Shown here piece by piece: positions 36,133 through 46,657 of a DNA stretch of 64,000 nucleotides; within the stretch, counting starts at the first letter, position 1, and every line of letters starts with the position of its first letter. Made by a program: the position numbers and the translations under genes. Location: positions 377,001 through 441,000 of the forward strand of contig OX359264.1 of assembly GCA_947179155.2 (NCBI GenBank), written 5' to 3'. The notes below the pieces were generated by a model. The model saw nothing but the letters and a program-made list of their open reading frames with translations, had not been told where the DNA came from and ran no database searches. This DNA comes from Hedera helix. Taxonomy: Eukaryota; Streptophyta; Magnoliopsida; Apiales; Araliaceae.

Positions 36133-38142
36133 ATTCTTTGGGCCAATGTCCTTGAGGGCACACATCCATCTGTTCTTCTCCCAAAGCTGACATGATGACT
36201 GTCACAACAAGGTCTTTGCCTTCACCAAACCCGTCTTTAATCTGACAACAAAAGACAGAAATTTCAACGAAATCAATGGAGAACTAAAAAGCTTGTTCCC
36301 ATGTCCTCTCTTCAGTCCTAGCTAGTTTACGTGGCCAGTTTTCATGGCCACAATGTTTTAAGAGACTACTATTTAAACATGATATTCTATGAATGTCCAT
36401 TGTAAAGTAATAAACTACAATGGAGGAGGGGGTAACTCTTCTACACCCTTTCTCAGCCCACTTTAAACAAATGTAGTCCATTATTTTGATGAAACTTATA
36501 TTCGTGTCTTTTTGTTGTTATACATTCACTATTGGTTGAGCGATACCTGACTAAGCAGATTCTCATTGGTGGGAAGTCTCAAGTTATCCTAGGTGTTGCC
36601 ATTTTCAGTTAAAAGACTCACCTGAATTAAAGAAATCATAGTTTGAAAGGTTATTCATGAAATATGGTGGATTTTCAGAGGACAGTTACTAAAAAAAATT
36701 TAAGGATAGGCTCCTCAATAGTTTCGGCTCCCAATTGAGGGCAGGCCATTCATGGGAAATTTTACTTCAAATTTATGGAAATAACAAACAAGAAAATCAT
36801 TTATGAAACCATCTTCGGAGATGTCAATCCGCTGGTAGTCTGTACGGCTAACATGAGGAACCTGCAATGACAAGGATAACCATAAAAGAAATTATACAAA
36901 TATAATATAACGAAACCCTGCCAGCAAAATTGAAGAATGAAATGTAAACTCACATCGCAGTTACGAGATGAAGGGACAATATCTTCGAGCTTCTTGCCAT
37001 TGAATATATCATTTGCAACAAAGTGACACTTGGTGTTTCCATGCTTGCCTGTTTTGGAGGTAGAAACCTCAACAACTTGTTCAACAAATAGTCAAATAGT
37101 TTAAAACATATAAAACTTGTTCCAAATAAAAATTTAGCATACATAACCTATTTGAAAATTACTTCAATACTATAAAATAAACAAAAATGAACATTTATAA
37201 GGTTCGCAAGTAGCTAGATCAGCAATAGTACAATTCCATCCCTGATTCCCTATATGACCAATTATCACACTCCACTAAAAGTAAAATTCAGTACATGATC
37301 ATTATTAAACCGTTTTCTGTATTTTATCAAGTAGACGGTTACTATAATCAATTACATCATTGACAAGTCGAGCATATGGAAATTTTATTTTATATTTGAG
37401 CAAATGTAATTCAGCCGACCACAAATGAGCATTAAGGGCCTTCCCCTACGTAATTATGGTCATCAACTACCAAAAGCTACCTTAAAATTCCCAAAGCTGT
37501 GTGTTCGAGTCATAAAAACAGTCGGCAGCTGCCGGTTATGGTTGAAAGCTTCCTCCTTTTTTTTTTAAATCAAAATTTTTATCCAACTTATTTTAATTTC
37601 ATTAAAAAGGTTTTCATATGCATAAAAACATATTATGCCAACATAGTCTATCTTTCCATATTGGGACTTTCCAAAATAAAATGAGCTTAAAAAACCAAAC
37701 TTCCACATTTCATTGTATTAAAAAAAAAAAGTTTTAACTGTTGATCACATTACATTAAAGCTTAGTGCCCATAAAAGACTCAACTTTCAAAAGGGGCTCT
37801 TACATTGGGACAGAGAGACTACATAAATAGAGTGAATTAAGCAGATAATCAGATGAATTAAACAGATCTAAAATGAAAAATAAAGCTGAATAAATCTAGA
37901 TTCTTTAAAAATCGCAGAAATCATGAAGATCCAAATCTAGAAACTAAAGCAAATTACCTACTATTACAGAAGGGATAAAAACAAGGAAAAACGAAAGAAA
38001 TGAATAAACATAATATATATACCTTGCAGGGACAATTTTTGATATTGATGTAGCCGTTCTTACGGATGGTACCAGCTTGTTGAGGAAAAGTCTTGGAGGC
38101 ACTGGCGTCAGCCTTGGACTCAAACTGTATAGCAGCAGCAGC
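36133..38142 (-). pseudogene. eIF5A gene copy, decayed, introns retained
   Basis: Translation factor eIF5A carries hypusine and helps ribosomes through difficult peptide bonds. Four minus-strand blocks match it in order: 38142-38033 (ESKADASASKTFPQQAGTIR and on), about 37076-36954 (VEVSTSKTGKHGNTKCHF), 36861 to about 36802 (VPHVSRTDYQRIDISEDGF) and 36241-36133 (IKDGFGEGKDLVVTV). Faults: no starting Met exon; the second exon's acceptor appears to have lost a base; the segment expected between the third and fourth blocks (about 25 residues) was not found; the last block has an extra codon and a frame-breaking insertion near its end. The hypusine lysine context is altered (KHGN instead of KHGH). 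Retained introns mean a DNA-level duplicate rather than a processed copy. Confidence 0.8.
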
Positions 38143-38149
38143 CTAAGGA

Positions 38150-38900
38150 AATAGAGTTAAAAGAAGAAGATTATACAATTAGTTTGAATATACTATCATT
38201 CAAGTATATATTCATTCCCCCGTTAGTGTTCCTGCAGGGTGGGTTAATAGCCTAATATTGGCAGTAGGATCTTGAGTTTTTTAACGTCTGTAATTATCTT
38301 TTCTAAATTGAGTAAAGGGAAACATGGATATTATTTATTAAGTATTTTTCATAACAACCGGACTGGATGTTTTCCTCTCTCTCTCTCTCTCTGTCTCGTC
38401 TTTTTATTTATGTTTTGAAAGTCTACATTGCCCTAATTCAATGGAGAGTCCACCAAATGATTGTCTTACGAGTGCTAAATATGATCATTTTGCTCCGACA
38501 ATATTATCTACTACACTACTACTACTTGTTAGTATCATTTTTCAGTAACCAAGCATGAGAAAATTATTTCCTTAATATTTGTGTTTCCTTTGCTCCATAA
38601 ATGGGCAAAAGATAGAAAAGAAACGGTGATTAAAAAAAGATCACATTTCTTAACCATTCAAAGTTAAGGAATACAATCTGTTTCTCTACTACTGGAAAGC
38701 TACTTGTGGTATAAAACAGAATTAATGGAAGGAAGAATAAACTTATCCGAATCCATATCATACTATTTCTATTTTTATTTTCTAGATAATTACAATACCA
38801 TACCACTGAATCTAATCCTAATATGATTTTTGGCATTTCTCAATCAGTCTTCTCACCTGGTGGACCAAAATCAAGCATTTACGATGCTACCCGTTAGCAC
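38150..38900. other. Intergenic region
   Basis: AT-rich spacer between the eIF5A and TM9 pseudogenes with a short (TC)n tract near 38375. No gene recognised. Confidence 0.5.
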
Positions 38901-38907
38901 AAAAAAA

Positions 38908-39927
38908 TGCCTAGCAAGAAATTAGCCTATACCCAAAATACAGCATGCCCGAAACTGGCTTGGTGATTTCTAGCTTTGTGAGGAAATAGAAAGTAGCATA
39001 CGGGAAGAGGTAAGGCGCTGAGGAGCTTGAGGCAGTATGACCTCCACCACCAAAGGTAGTCCTGGAAGTAGCATAGCACAATGGTTATTTCAGCACATGT
39101 GGCAAGGAGAAGATACCAAACACTATGAAGAGGAAGCCAAAAATGTAGTAACACCAATTCAACCAGATTGAGGTAAGAACGAAGAAAAGCTAACAGCTCC
39201 AAATGGGAGTATCCCTCCGATTAATACCGAGAAGACGGGGTTCATGTACCATGCCTGCTCGGGGATCTGCCTTGGGATTTTGTTTGTCTTCCCAGGATCC
39301 CCAATTGCTGCCTTTCTGAATCCAACATAGCTGCCTACAAAAACAAGTGGGACAGAAATTCTGAACCATAAGAAGACCAGAGCAAACATAGTCCCAAATG
39401 GCACTGCCCCCAAATATTTCTGGGCCAATATGAGTGCATTTAGGACAAAGAATATAGTAAATATGATGGCTAGGAATAGCAGTGCAGTTCTGAGAGCAAA
39501 TCTCTTCCATTCTGTTCCTTTAACAGAGGCATAACCAGCAAAGAGTCCCATGAAGACCCAGAGCAATAACAAGGCTGTCATAAGGGGATAGGAACCTAAG
39601 CACAGCAAACACCATAGTAATAACCATCGTTCCAAAGAACTGAACACCTGTTCCAACATAGATATGGAGCAATTCAGAGTTGTTTGGTGGCCTAAAAACA
39701 TCAGTATGGACTAATTTCCATCCTGTTTCTTCTTGCGCCTCTTCCTGGGTCTTAAGTTCATTGTACTTGGAGATATCATGGTAAAGTGTCTGTAACATTA
39801 TCATTGCCACCATGCCCGAGAGGAAGAGAACAATCATCAAAGAATTGACAATTGAGAACCAATGGATTTGGTCATCATTCATTAGATGATAGGTATCCCA
39901 TCGAGATTCCCACTTCACATCACTCGC
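38908..39927 (-). pseudogene. TM9 pseudogene exon 7 (membrane domain)
   Basis: Starts after a good acceptor (CTTGCAG|GCGAGTGATGTG) with ASDVKWESRWDTY and the conserved DDQIHWFSIVNSLMIVLFLSG. The frame breaks near 39600 (FLSP... resumes as LMTALLLLWVFMGLFAGYAS), breaks again near 39200 after GGILPFGAV, and at least twice more before WWWRSY near 39040. Similarity ends at about 38908 with LYFGYRLIS and a stop, short of the usual C-terminus with its KxD-type end. Confidence 0.88.
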
Positions 39928-40042
39928 CTGCAAGGTAGACAAAGGTGTATAAGAGAAAACTCTCTCCAAGAAGCCAAAACTCATAGAAGAAGAAGACAAC
40001 ATTAACAACAAACACAAGTTATTATGTTAATGTATGAATTAC

Positions 40043-40193
40043 CTCAAAGATGACATCATATGTAAATATGATTTATTGTTTATCTTCAACTTCTTGAGGA
40101 GAGGTGGAATTAGAGACTCTGTGTTTTACATGGGGATCACAGGTTGTAAGACGCGTTTTCTCTCTCCATTGTCCCTCATATTCATGTTTAATA
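40043..40193 (-). pseudogene. TM9 pseudogene exon 6
   Basis: Encodes HEYEGQWREKTRLTTCDP and SPQEVEDKQ followed by an in-frame TAA, then IIFTYDVIFE up to a normal donor. Acceptor CCTCCAG at 40194. It joins exon 5 in phase to give NPFSIKHEYEG, as in intact relatives. Confidence 0.88.
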
Positions 40194-40649
40194 CTGGAGG
40201 GACACAAAAAAATAAATAGAGCACGATATATAATAAAAAGAACATGAAGAAAAAAAGGGGAAGTTACTCCAATCATCCCACTATATAAGAATAATATCCT
40301 TTTTTGGATGTCCCAAATAGATGTAAAGTTGCACAGTAAATATTTAGCGTAAAGTGTAAACCACCATATAAACTTCTCTTAAATGTATTAAACACGAAAA
40401 GATGGTGAATCCATCACTTGGTTTTTCACGACATGTGACTCAAATATTCGTATTTTATGTGACTTGCACTGAGCTGAATACTACACTCCCAAGATAAATT
40501 TGAAGATAATACTGCAAAAACAAGAGTAAAGTTGGAAAGATGATTTTTAAAATACTTAAAATGCCAATTTACTAAACTTTTTCCACTCAAAATTTTATCT
40601 TATAAAATGGGATAAAGTAAAACCAAAAGAAGGGCTCACATAAACCAAC

Positions 40650-40763
40650 CTGAAAGGGTTAACCTCAAAGCCGACTATCCTTGCCGAATCAGTTAAAACG
40701 TATTTATGATACATGACAATAAAAGCCAAATGGTTGTGGATAAAAAAACTTTTCATCCTTGCT
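40650..40763 (-). pseudogene. TM9 pseudogene exon 5
   Basis: Encodes SKDEK then, one frame over, FFIHNHLAFIV and DSARIVGFEVNPF. The shift falls in a run of seven T (40742-40748 on the minus strand), which would be six in a working gene. Confidence 0.85.
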
Positions 40764-40841
40764 CTGTGTACAATTAAACAATACAAATATAAGCCAAAGA
40801 TATCCATACACAACACGAATTTGTCATCATGATTCACTTAC

Positions 40842-40943
40842 ACCAGTGTATTGTCCTTTTAATCCAACATGAAAGCCCAGTTGGTAAGCTGGAGATGCTT
40901 CTTGGTTTAACCTTTGTATGGGGAAAACCAGAGGAAGGTTATC
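40842..40943 (-). pseudogene. TM9 pseudogene exon 4, 3' part
   Basis: Encodes DNLPLVFPIQRLNQEASPAY and on to GFHVGLKGQYTG, ending at a consensus donor GTAAGT. The exon start is on the other side of the Copia element at 46194-46182. The TTATC target duplication is exon sequence. Confidence 0.85.
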
Positions 40944-41248
40944 TGTTAAGCATATCAAGACTAACGATGATGATGATGATGAAGTCAAGAAGGTGCAGAC
41001 TTAATGTACGCTGAAGATCTAATGTGCTGAAGCAGAGAAGCATGTTTAGCTTAGACTTGCTCTGTATATTTGTTTCTGTAAGGAGGCTATTTTAGTCTTT
41101 TGTTAGTAGTTAGTTTGGGGTATCTTAGTCTTTTCACAGTTTGTTATTTCTGGTACTCAAATGTTATAAGAGTCATGCTTAGCTTCAGTGTAAGGATGAT
41201 TAAGGAAATAAGAAATTCAGTTGCTTTGATGCTATTATGAAATTATCA
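40944..41248 (+). repeat. 5' LTR of the Copia element
   Basis: 305 bp, TG...CA, with a short (GAT)n run near its start. It appears identical to the 3' LTR. Confidence 0.95.
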
Positions 41249-41264
41249 TGGTATCAGAGCTGAG
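41249..41264 (+). promoter_or_regulatory. Primer-binding site of the Copia element
   Basis: TGGTATCAGAGCTGAG directly follows the 5' LTR; it is complementary to the 3' end of plant initiator tRNA-Met. Confidence 0.9.
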
Positions 41265-41434
41265 GGTTTCGTAAAAGAGGGTTTTCATAAAGCTATATCT
41301 TAGATCTATTTCTCATTTCTTCTCTGTTGATAATTTCAATTCTTTCATGTTGTTTGTCTCATTTCTGAGCATTCAGTAATACCATTTTTGTGTAAGAACA
41401 ACTTGAATTCAGTGAAATTTTTTTTAGATCTGTT

Positions 41435-44400
41435 ATGGCTTCATATGCAGCAGCTGTTGCGTCTGGTTCTAATCAGCCAATAAGTGGAATTGTTGATGCT
41501 AATCATCCTTACTATCTTCAGAATTCCGATCATCCAGGAATGATTCTAGTTACACAGTTGCTCACAGATCAAAACTATAATCAATGGAAGAGATCTGTAA
41601 TGATAGCTTTATCAGCAAAATACAAACTAGGTATGATTGATGGTTCATTTCCAAAACCAGAGGAGAATTCTCCATATCTGAATCATTGGATTCGATGCAA
41701 TGACATGGTTATTTCATGGCTACTAAATTCTGTTTCATCTGATATACGTAACAGTGTAGTGTACTTGCCAACAACAAAAATGATTTGGGATGATTTGTCA
41801 ACTAGGTTCTCACAGAGTAATGTTCCTAGATTGTTCTACTTGAGGAAGGAAATTACAATGTGCACTCAAGGATCCTCATTTATTAGTACTTATTTCACTA
41901 GATTCAGAACTTTGATTGATGAATTAGCTAATCTAGCAAGTACTCCCAATTGTATCTGTGCCACATGTACTTGTGGAGTGTCACAGAAAATTAAGGAGTA
42001 TGAACAAGGCTTAAAACTCAGTCAATTTCTAATGGGACTGAATGATTCTTTTACTGGAATTAGAGGACAAATACTGCTAATGAACCCTTTGCCATCACTT
42101 AATCAAGCCTACTCAATGTTACTGCAAGAAGAGCAACAGAGGGACAATGTTAATGGTCAGTCTATTACAGTAGAAAACACTGCTATGAGTGTACAACATC
42201 AGAACTACCAGAAGAATGTTAAAAATTTCAACAAGAAATCTGGGACAGGTTTCTCCTCTATGGACACTTCAAATGTCACTTGCACCTACTGTCATCAAGA
42301 CAAGCATACAAGGGATAAATGCTTCTTTCTACATGGATATCCACCTTGGCATAGACTTCATGGCCAACCTAAGCCTAAATTGAGATTCAAATCAGGATCA
42401 AGTGCTGCTCAAATTACAGCTCAGGTGTCTGTTGATAATGCTGCTATTTCTCAAACATCTGAAGATAAAAATACTGAAGATGCATCATCTTTCTCAGATG
42501 CTCAGTATAAACAGATTATACAGATGATTCAAGCTGGCATGAAAAATATGAACACAACCACTCATCTTTCTGGTAATGTTCAAATTGCTCCACATTCATA
42601 TTCTGTCAATCCAATACATAAATGTGCATCTGTTACTATGACACAGTGGATTCTGGATTCTGGTGCCACTGATCACATAACTCCATTTTTTCATATTCTT
42701 GAAAATCCTGTGCAAGTTAATACTGTGTTGCATTTACCAAATGGCAATGCATCTTCAGTAACTCATCTAGGGACTGTCACAATACATTCTCATCTCAAAC
42801 TTCTTAATGTTCTTTGTGTTCCCACATTCCAGTATAACCTTCTATCTATTCCAAAGCTAACCAGTGATAGTCATTGTTCTGTTTTGTTTACTTCAAACAA
42901 TTGCCTATTACAGGACCTTACTTGGAAGAAGGAAACAGAGATTGGTAAACTGTCAGAAGGTCTCTACAAACTACATACTAAGTTTGGCACATCTTGTACT
43001 TCTAAAGGAATATCTTCTCAGACTTGTTTTCATGATTCTAGTGACAACCCTACTTATCTGTGGCATGTACGATTAGGTCATGTGCCTACTACAATTTTAA
43101 GACAGCTTCCTTTTCACACAGAATGTAATAAAGAAACGCATTGTGATGTCTGTTATCTTGCTAAACAGACCAGAATACCTTTTCCTCTTAGTGACTCTCA
43201 TAGTCAGGTTAAATTTGAGCTTATTCATTGTGATGTATGGGGGCCATACAAACATTCTACTCATGGCAATTGTACTCAGTTTTTGACTATTGTTGATGAT
43301 TTCTCTAGATGTACTTGGGTATTTTTATTTCAGAATAAATCACAAGTTCCCATTCTTCTTAAAAACTTCATTTCTCTTGTTAATACTCAGTTTGATTGTT
43401 CTGTTAAAGTTCTTAGATCTGACAATGGAACAGAATTCATTAACAAAGATGTTAATTCTCTGTTAACTTCACTTGGCATCATTCATCAGACAAGTTGTGT
43501 TTACACACCTCAGCAAAATGGCATTGTAGAAAGAAAGCATAGACATTTACTGAATATGGCAAGAGCTTTAAGATTTCATTCTTATCTTCCTATTTCATTC
43601 TGGGGAGATTGTCTGTTGACTGCAACTTATCTCATAAATAGGATACCAACTAAAATTCTTCAGGGAAAAACTCCTTATGAATTTTTATTTGGTTGTTCTC
43701 CCAGCTATCATCATTTAAAAGTGTTTGGTTGTCTGTGTTTTGCCACAAACATACATAATCATGATAAGTTTGCTGCTAGATCTTCAAAATGTGTTTTCTT
43801 AGGATATCCATATGCCAAGAAGGGATATAGGGTTATGGATTTAAAAACCAAAAAGTGTTTTGTAACCAGAGATGTTAGCTTTATTGAACACATCTTTCCT
43901 TTTCAATCTCATGATAATACTCCTTCAACTTCTGATAATATTCCAATTTTTCCATCTCTACCATTCACATTTCATAATACTGATAATGACAAGTCTGCTA
44001 CTATGCCATCTGATTCTGCTACTGAGAATGTCACCTCAAATGATTCTGCTATCAATCATCAACTTGAATCTCAAACAGAAGCACATTTTCCTTCTTCCAG
44101 ACCTACAAGAACAAAACAGATTCCAGCTAAATTTCATAATTTTACTGGTTTGCCTTCCTATCTTATAAATGCCAATATCTGTCAGTCTCACAATCTTGAC
44201 TTAACTGCTACTCCTTATTCCATTAGCAATTTTATATCATATGACAGATTTACACCTACCTATGTTAAGTTTCTAGCAGCAACTGCTCTAATTTCTGAAC
44301 CAACAACATACACTCAAGCTGTTAAAGACAATAATTGGTGCAAGGCCATGATTACTGAAATTACAGCTCTAGAAGATAATCATACTTGGGATATTGTTTC

Positions 44401-45937
44401 TCTTCCCCCAAATAAAAAGGTGATTGGATGTAAATGGTTGTATAAAGTCAAATACAAACCAGATGGATCAGTTGATAGATATAAGGCCAGACTTGTAGCT
44501 AAAGGATTTACACAAACTGAAGGCTTGGATTACTTTGAAACATTCGCTCCAGTGGCCAAAATGACCACTGTGAGAGTTCTTATTGCTGTGGCTGCTTTAA
44601 AAGGATGGTCCTTAACTCAAATGGATGTCACTAATGCTTTCTTACATGGTGATCTTAATGAGGAGGTCTATATGCAATTACCTCCTGGTTTTCTTTCTGC
44701 AGATAGCATTTCTAATTCACACCTCCCTCTTGTTTGCAAGCTCAACAAATCTCTCTATGGTCTTAAACAAGCTCCAAGACAGTGGTTTCTAAAGTTTTCT
44801 TCAGCTTTGAAATCATTTGGATTCATGCAATCATACAATGATAATAGCCTGTTCACATATACATCTTCTGCTGATTATATTGCTGTTTTGGTTTATGTTG
44901 ATGATATTCTGATTACTGGAACAAATTCTTCTCTCATTATTCAAGTAAAACAGTTCCTTAGCAGTCAGTTCAAGATCAAAGATTTAGGTTCTTTGAAATA
45001 CTTTCTTGGTATTGAGGTTGCTAGATCAGATTCAGGCATTTATCTCAATCAAAGAAAATATGTGCTGGATATTCTGAAAGACACTGGTTTGACTGCAGCT
45101 AAACCATCTAAAATTCCTATGCAACAACATCATACTTTGTTGGATTCATCTGATAATTTGTTGTCTGAGTCTGATATCAGCACTTATAGAAGACTAGTGG
45201 GCAGACTAATCTATCTAACCATCACAAGACCAGACATTGCTTATTCAGTGCATGTCCTAGCACAATTTTTATCCAAGCCTACATCTGTGCATCTTCAAGC
45301 TGCCTATAAACTAGTGAGATATCTTAAGCAGGCTCCTGGTATGGGGTTATTATACTCTACAGTTTCTTCTACTACAGAGATTACTCTTACTGCTTTTTGT
45401 GACTCTGATTGGGGAGGTTGTAAATCATCAAGACAATCTCTGACTGGTTATTGTGTTCTTTTGGGGAATTCTCTCATCTCTTGGAAAAGCAAGAAACAAT
45501 CTACAGTGTCTCGATCTTCAGCTGAAGCAGAATATAGATCCATGGCTGATACATGTTGCGAAATCACATGGTTGCTTTCATTACTTCAGGATTTTGGCAT
45601 TCTGAATCTAACTCCAGTACCCTTGTTTTGTGATAATAAGTCTGCTTTATACATTGCTTCCAATCCAGTTTTTCATGAAAGGACTAAGCATATTGAAATA
45701 GATTGTCATCTAGTTAGAGAGAAATTACTTAAAGGTGTTATTATCACATCTCATATTTCAACCACACAGCAACCTGCTGATTTGTTTACTAAATCCTTAT
45801 CATCTGATCAAATTCTCTTCTTAACTGCCAAGTTGGGAGTATGTAATTTGTTTCATACTTCCAACTTGAGGGGGGATGTTAAGCATATCAAGACTAACGA
45901 TGATGATGATGATGAAGTCAAGAAGGTGCAGACTTAA
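41435..45937 (+). CDS. Copia Gag-Pol polyprotein, intact
   Basis: A single ORF of 1,500 codons. Order (approximate residues): Gag of the UBN2/Retrotran_gag type with LTDQNYNQWKRS near 48; CCHC zinc knuckle CTYCHQDKHTRDKC near 285; protease ILDSGATDHI near 407; integrase with an HHCC finger from about 545 and D-D-E core (IHCDVWGPY, RSDNGTEF, PQQNGIVERKH); reverse transcriptase from about 970 with the active site YVDD near 1154; RNase H with CDSDWGG and SSAEAEYR. Integrase before RT is the Ty1/Copia order, RE1-like. No stops or frameshifts were seen and the usual catalytic residues are present. The ORF runs 61 bp into the 3' LTR, so its last ~19 residues, including an Asp run, are LTR-encoded. 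Start chosen as the first ATG of the frame, 187 bp after the primer-binding site. Confidence 0.95.
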   Translation: MASYAAAVASGSNQPISGIVDANHPYYLQNSDHPGMILVTQLLTDQNYNQWKRSVMIALSAKYKLGMIDGSFPKPEENSPYLNHWIRCNDMVISWLLNSVSSDIRNSVVYLPTTKMIWDDLSTRFSQSNVPRLFYLRKEITMCTQGSSFISTYFTRFRTLIDELANLASTPNCICATCTCGVSQKIKEYEQGLKLSQFLMGLNDSFTGIRGQILLMNPLPSLNQAYSMLLQEEQQRDNVNGQSITVENTAMSVQHQNYQKNVKNFNKKSGTGFSSMDTSNVTCTYCHQDKHTRDKCFFLHGYPPWHRLHGQPKPKLRFKSGSSAAQITAQVSVDNAAISQTSEDKNTEDASSFSDAQYKQIIQMIQAGMKNMNTTTHLSGNVQIAPHSYSVNPIHKCASVTMTQWILDSGATDHITPFFHILENPVQVNTVLHLPNGNASSVTHLGTVTIHSHLKLLNVLCVPTFQYNLLSIPKLTSDSHCSVLFTSNNCLLQDLTWKKETEIGKLSEGLYKLHTKFGTSCTSKGISSQTCFHDSSDNPTYLWHVRLGHVPTTILRQLPFHTECNKETHCDVCYLAKQTRIPFPLSDSHSQVKFELIHCDVWGPYKHSTHGNCTQFLTIVDDFSRCTWVFLFQNKSQVPILLKNFISLVNTQFDCSVKVLRSDNGTEFINKDVNSLLTSLGIIHQTSCVYTPQQNGIVERKHRHLLNMARALRFHSYLPISFWGDCLLTATYLINRIPTKILQGKTPYEFLFGCSPSYHHLKVFGCLCFATNIHNHDKFAARSSKCVFLGYPYAKKGYRVMDLKTKKCFVTRDVSFIEHIFPFQSHDNTPSTSDNIPIFPSLPFTFHNTDNDKSATMPSDSATENVTSNDSAINHQLESQTEAHFPSSRPTRTKQIPAKFHNFTGLPSYLINANICQSHNLDLTATPYSISNFISYDRFTPTYVKFLAATALISEPTTYTQAVKDNNWCKAMITEITALEDNHTWDIVSLPPNKKVIGCKWLYKVKYKPDGSVDRYKARLVAKGFTQTEGLDYFETFAPVAKMTTVRVLIAVAALKGWSLTQMDVTNAFLHGDLNEEVYMQLPPGFLSADSISNSHLPLVCKLNKSLYGLKQAPRQWFLKFSSALKSFGFMQSYNDNSLFTYTSSADYIAVLVYVDDILITGTNSSLIIQVKQFLSSQFKIKDLGSLKYFLGIEVARSDSGIYLNQRKYVLDILKDTGLTAAKPSKIPMQQHHTLLDSSDNLLSESDISTYRRLVGRLIYLTITRPDIAYSVHVLAQFLSKPTSVHLQAAYKLVRYLKQAPGMGLLYSTVSSTTEITLTAFCDSDWGGCKSSRQSLTGYCVLLGNSLISWKSKKQSTVSRSSAEAEYRSMADTCCEITWLLSLLQDFGILNLTPVPLFCDNKSALYIASNPVFHERTKHIEIDCHLVREKLLKGVIITSHISTTQQPADLFTKSLSSDQILFLTAKLGVCNLFHTSNLRGDVKHIKTNDDDDDEVKKVQT
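45862..45876 (+). promoter_or_regulatory. Polypurine tract of the Copia element
   Basis: ACTTGAGGGGGGA stands directly before the 3' LTR. Confidence 0.8.
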
Positions 45938-46181
45938 TGTACGCTGAAGATCTAATGTGCTGAAGCAGAGAAGCATGTTTAGCTTAGACTTGCTCTGTAT
46001 ATTTGTTTCTGTAAGGAGGCTATTTTAGTCTTTTGTTAGTAGTTAGTTTGGGGTATCTTAGTCTTTTCACAGTTTGTTATTTCTGGTACTCAAATGTTAT
46101 AAGAGTCATGCTTAGCTTCAGTGTAAGGATGATTAAGGAAATAAGAAATTCAGTTGCTTTGATGCTATTATGAAATTATCA
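45877..46181 (+). repeat. 3' LTR of the Copia element
   Basis: 305 bp, followed by the TTATC duplication and the 5' stub of TM9 exon 4 (46182-46194). Confidence 0.95.
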
Positions 46182-46657
46182 TTATCCTAAGATCCTGCCA
46201 CATGCATGACATATTGGTTAAAACATGCATGATGATGCCTCACCCAAGCAATTCTTAAGAAAAGTTTATGGAAGGCGGAGATTTAGTTCAATATGATATA
46301 GAGCCGTACATGTTGACATTGTATTCATCATTAATCTTCTCTTTGAATTCCTTAGCAGTTTTGGCATCAAGTTTTAACCGACAGACAACAGTGCACATTT
46401 GTGGTTCCCTCATTTTGAACTGCAATAAAGCACTTATTTAACATAAGGTAAGGCTATAACCATAAGATCAAGTCGACCTCTATTAATCAACTACGTTATA
46501 ATGGACCTCATAAGGGGAGTTCACGATACAATCACCACGAACCCCACGAACTACATTATAATGGACCTCAACTATGGTTTCGGACAACAAAGTATGAGTA
46601 AGGAAGCTGAGTCTTTGTAGAGGACAATTTGTTCACTTTGACATTCAACGAATCTCC
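46182..46657 (-). pseudogene. TM9 pseudogene exons 2, 3 and start of 4
   Basis: Exon 2 (46657 to about 46490) begins GDSLNVKVNKLSSTKTQLPY and decays after PYSYF; a later RGD..NSPYE fragment matches the usual LRGDRIENS region, and a 20-bp sequence (CTACNTTATAATGGACCTCA) is repeated 61 bp apart inside it. Exon 3 (46429-46320) is open: FKMREPQMCTVVCRLKLDA and on to DEYNVNM. Exon 4 begins at 46194 (CAG|GATCTTAG) and is cut by the Copia element; its frame seems to carry one extra G before DNLPL. Confidence 0.85.

Larger units (their letters stand above)
40944..46181 (+). mobile_element. Complete Ty1/Copia retrotransposon inserted in a TM9 exon
   Basis: 5,238 bp with two 305-bp LTRs (40944-41248, 45877-46181), starting TGTTAAGC and ending TTATCA. 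A 5-bp duplication TTATC flanks it (40939-40943, 46182-46186). A primer-binding site and polypurine tract are in place, and one uninterrupted gag-pol ORF fills the interior. I found no difference between the LTRs on reading them side by side, so the insertion is very recent. It lies antisense to the TM9 pseudogene. Confidence 0.97.

Noticed and set aside
41249..41264. tRNA-Met-like sequence
   Set aside because: Only the 3'-end complement is present, directly after an LTR: it is a primer-binding site, not a tRNA gene. The same applies at 17880.
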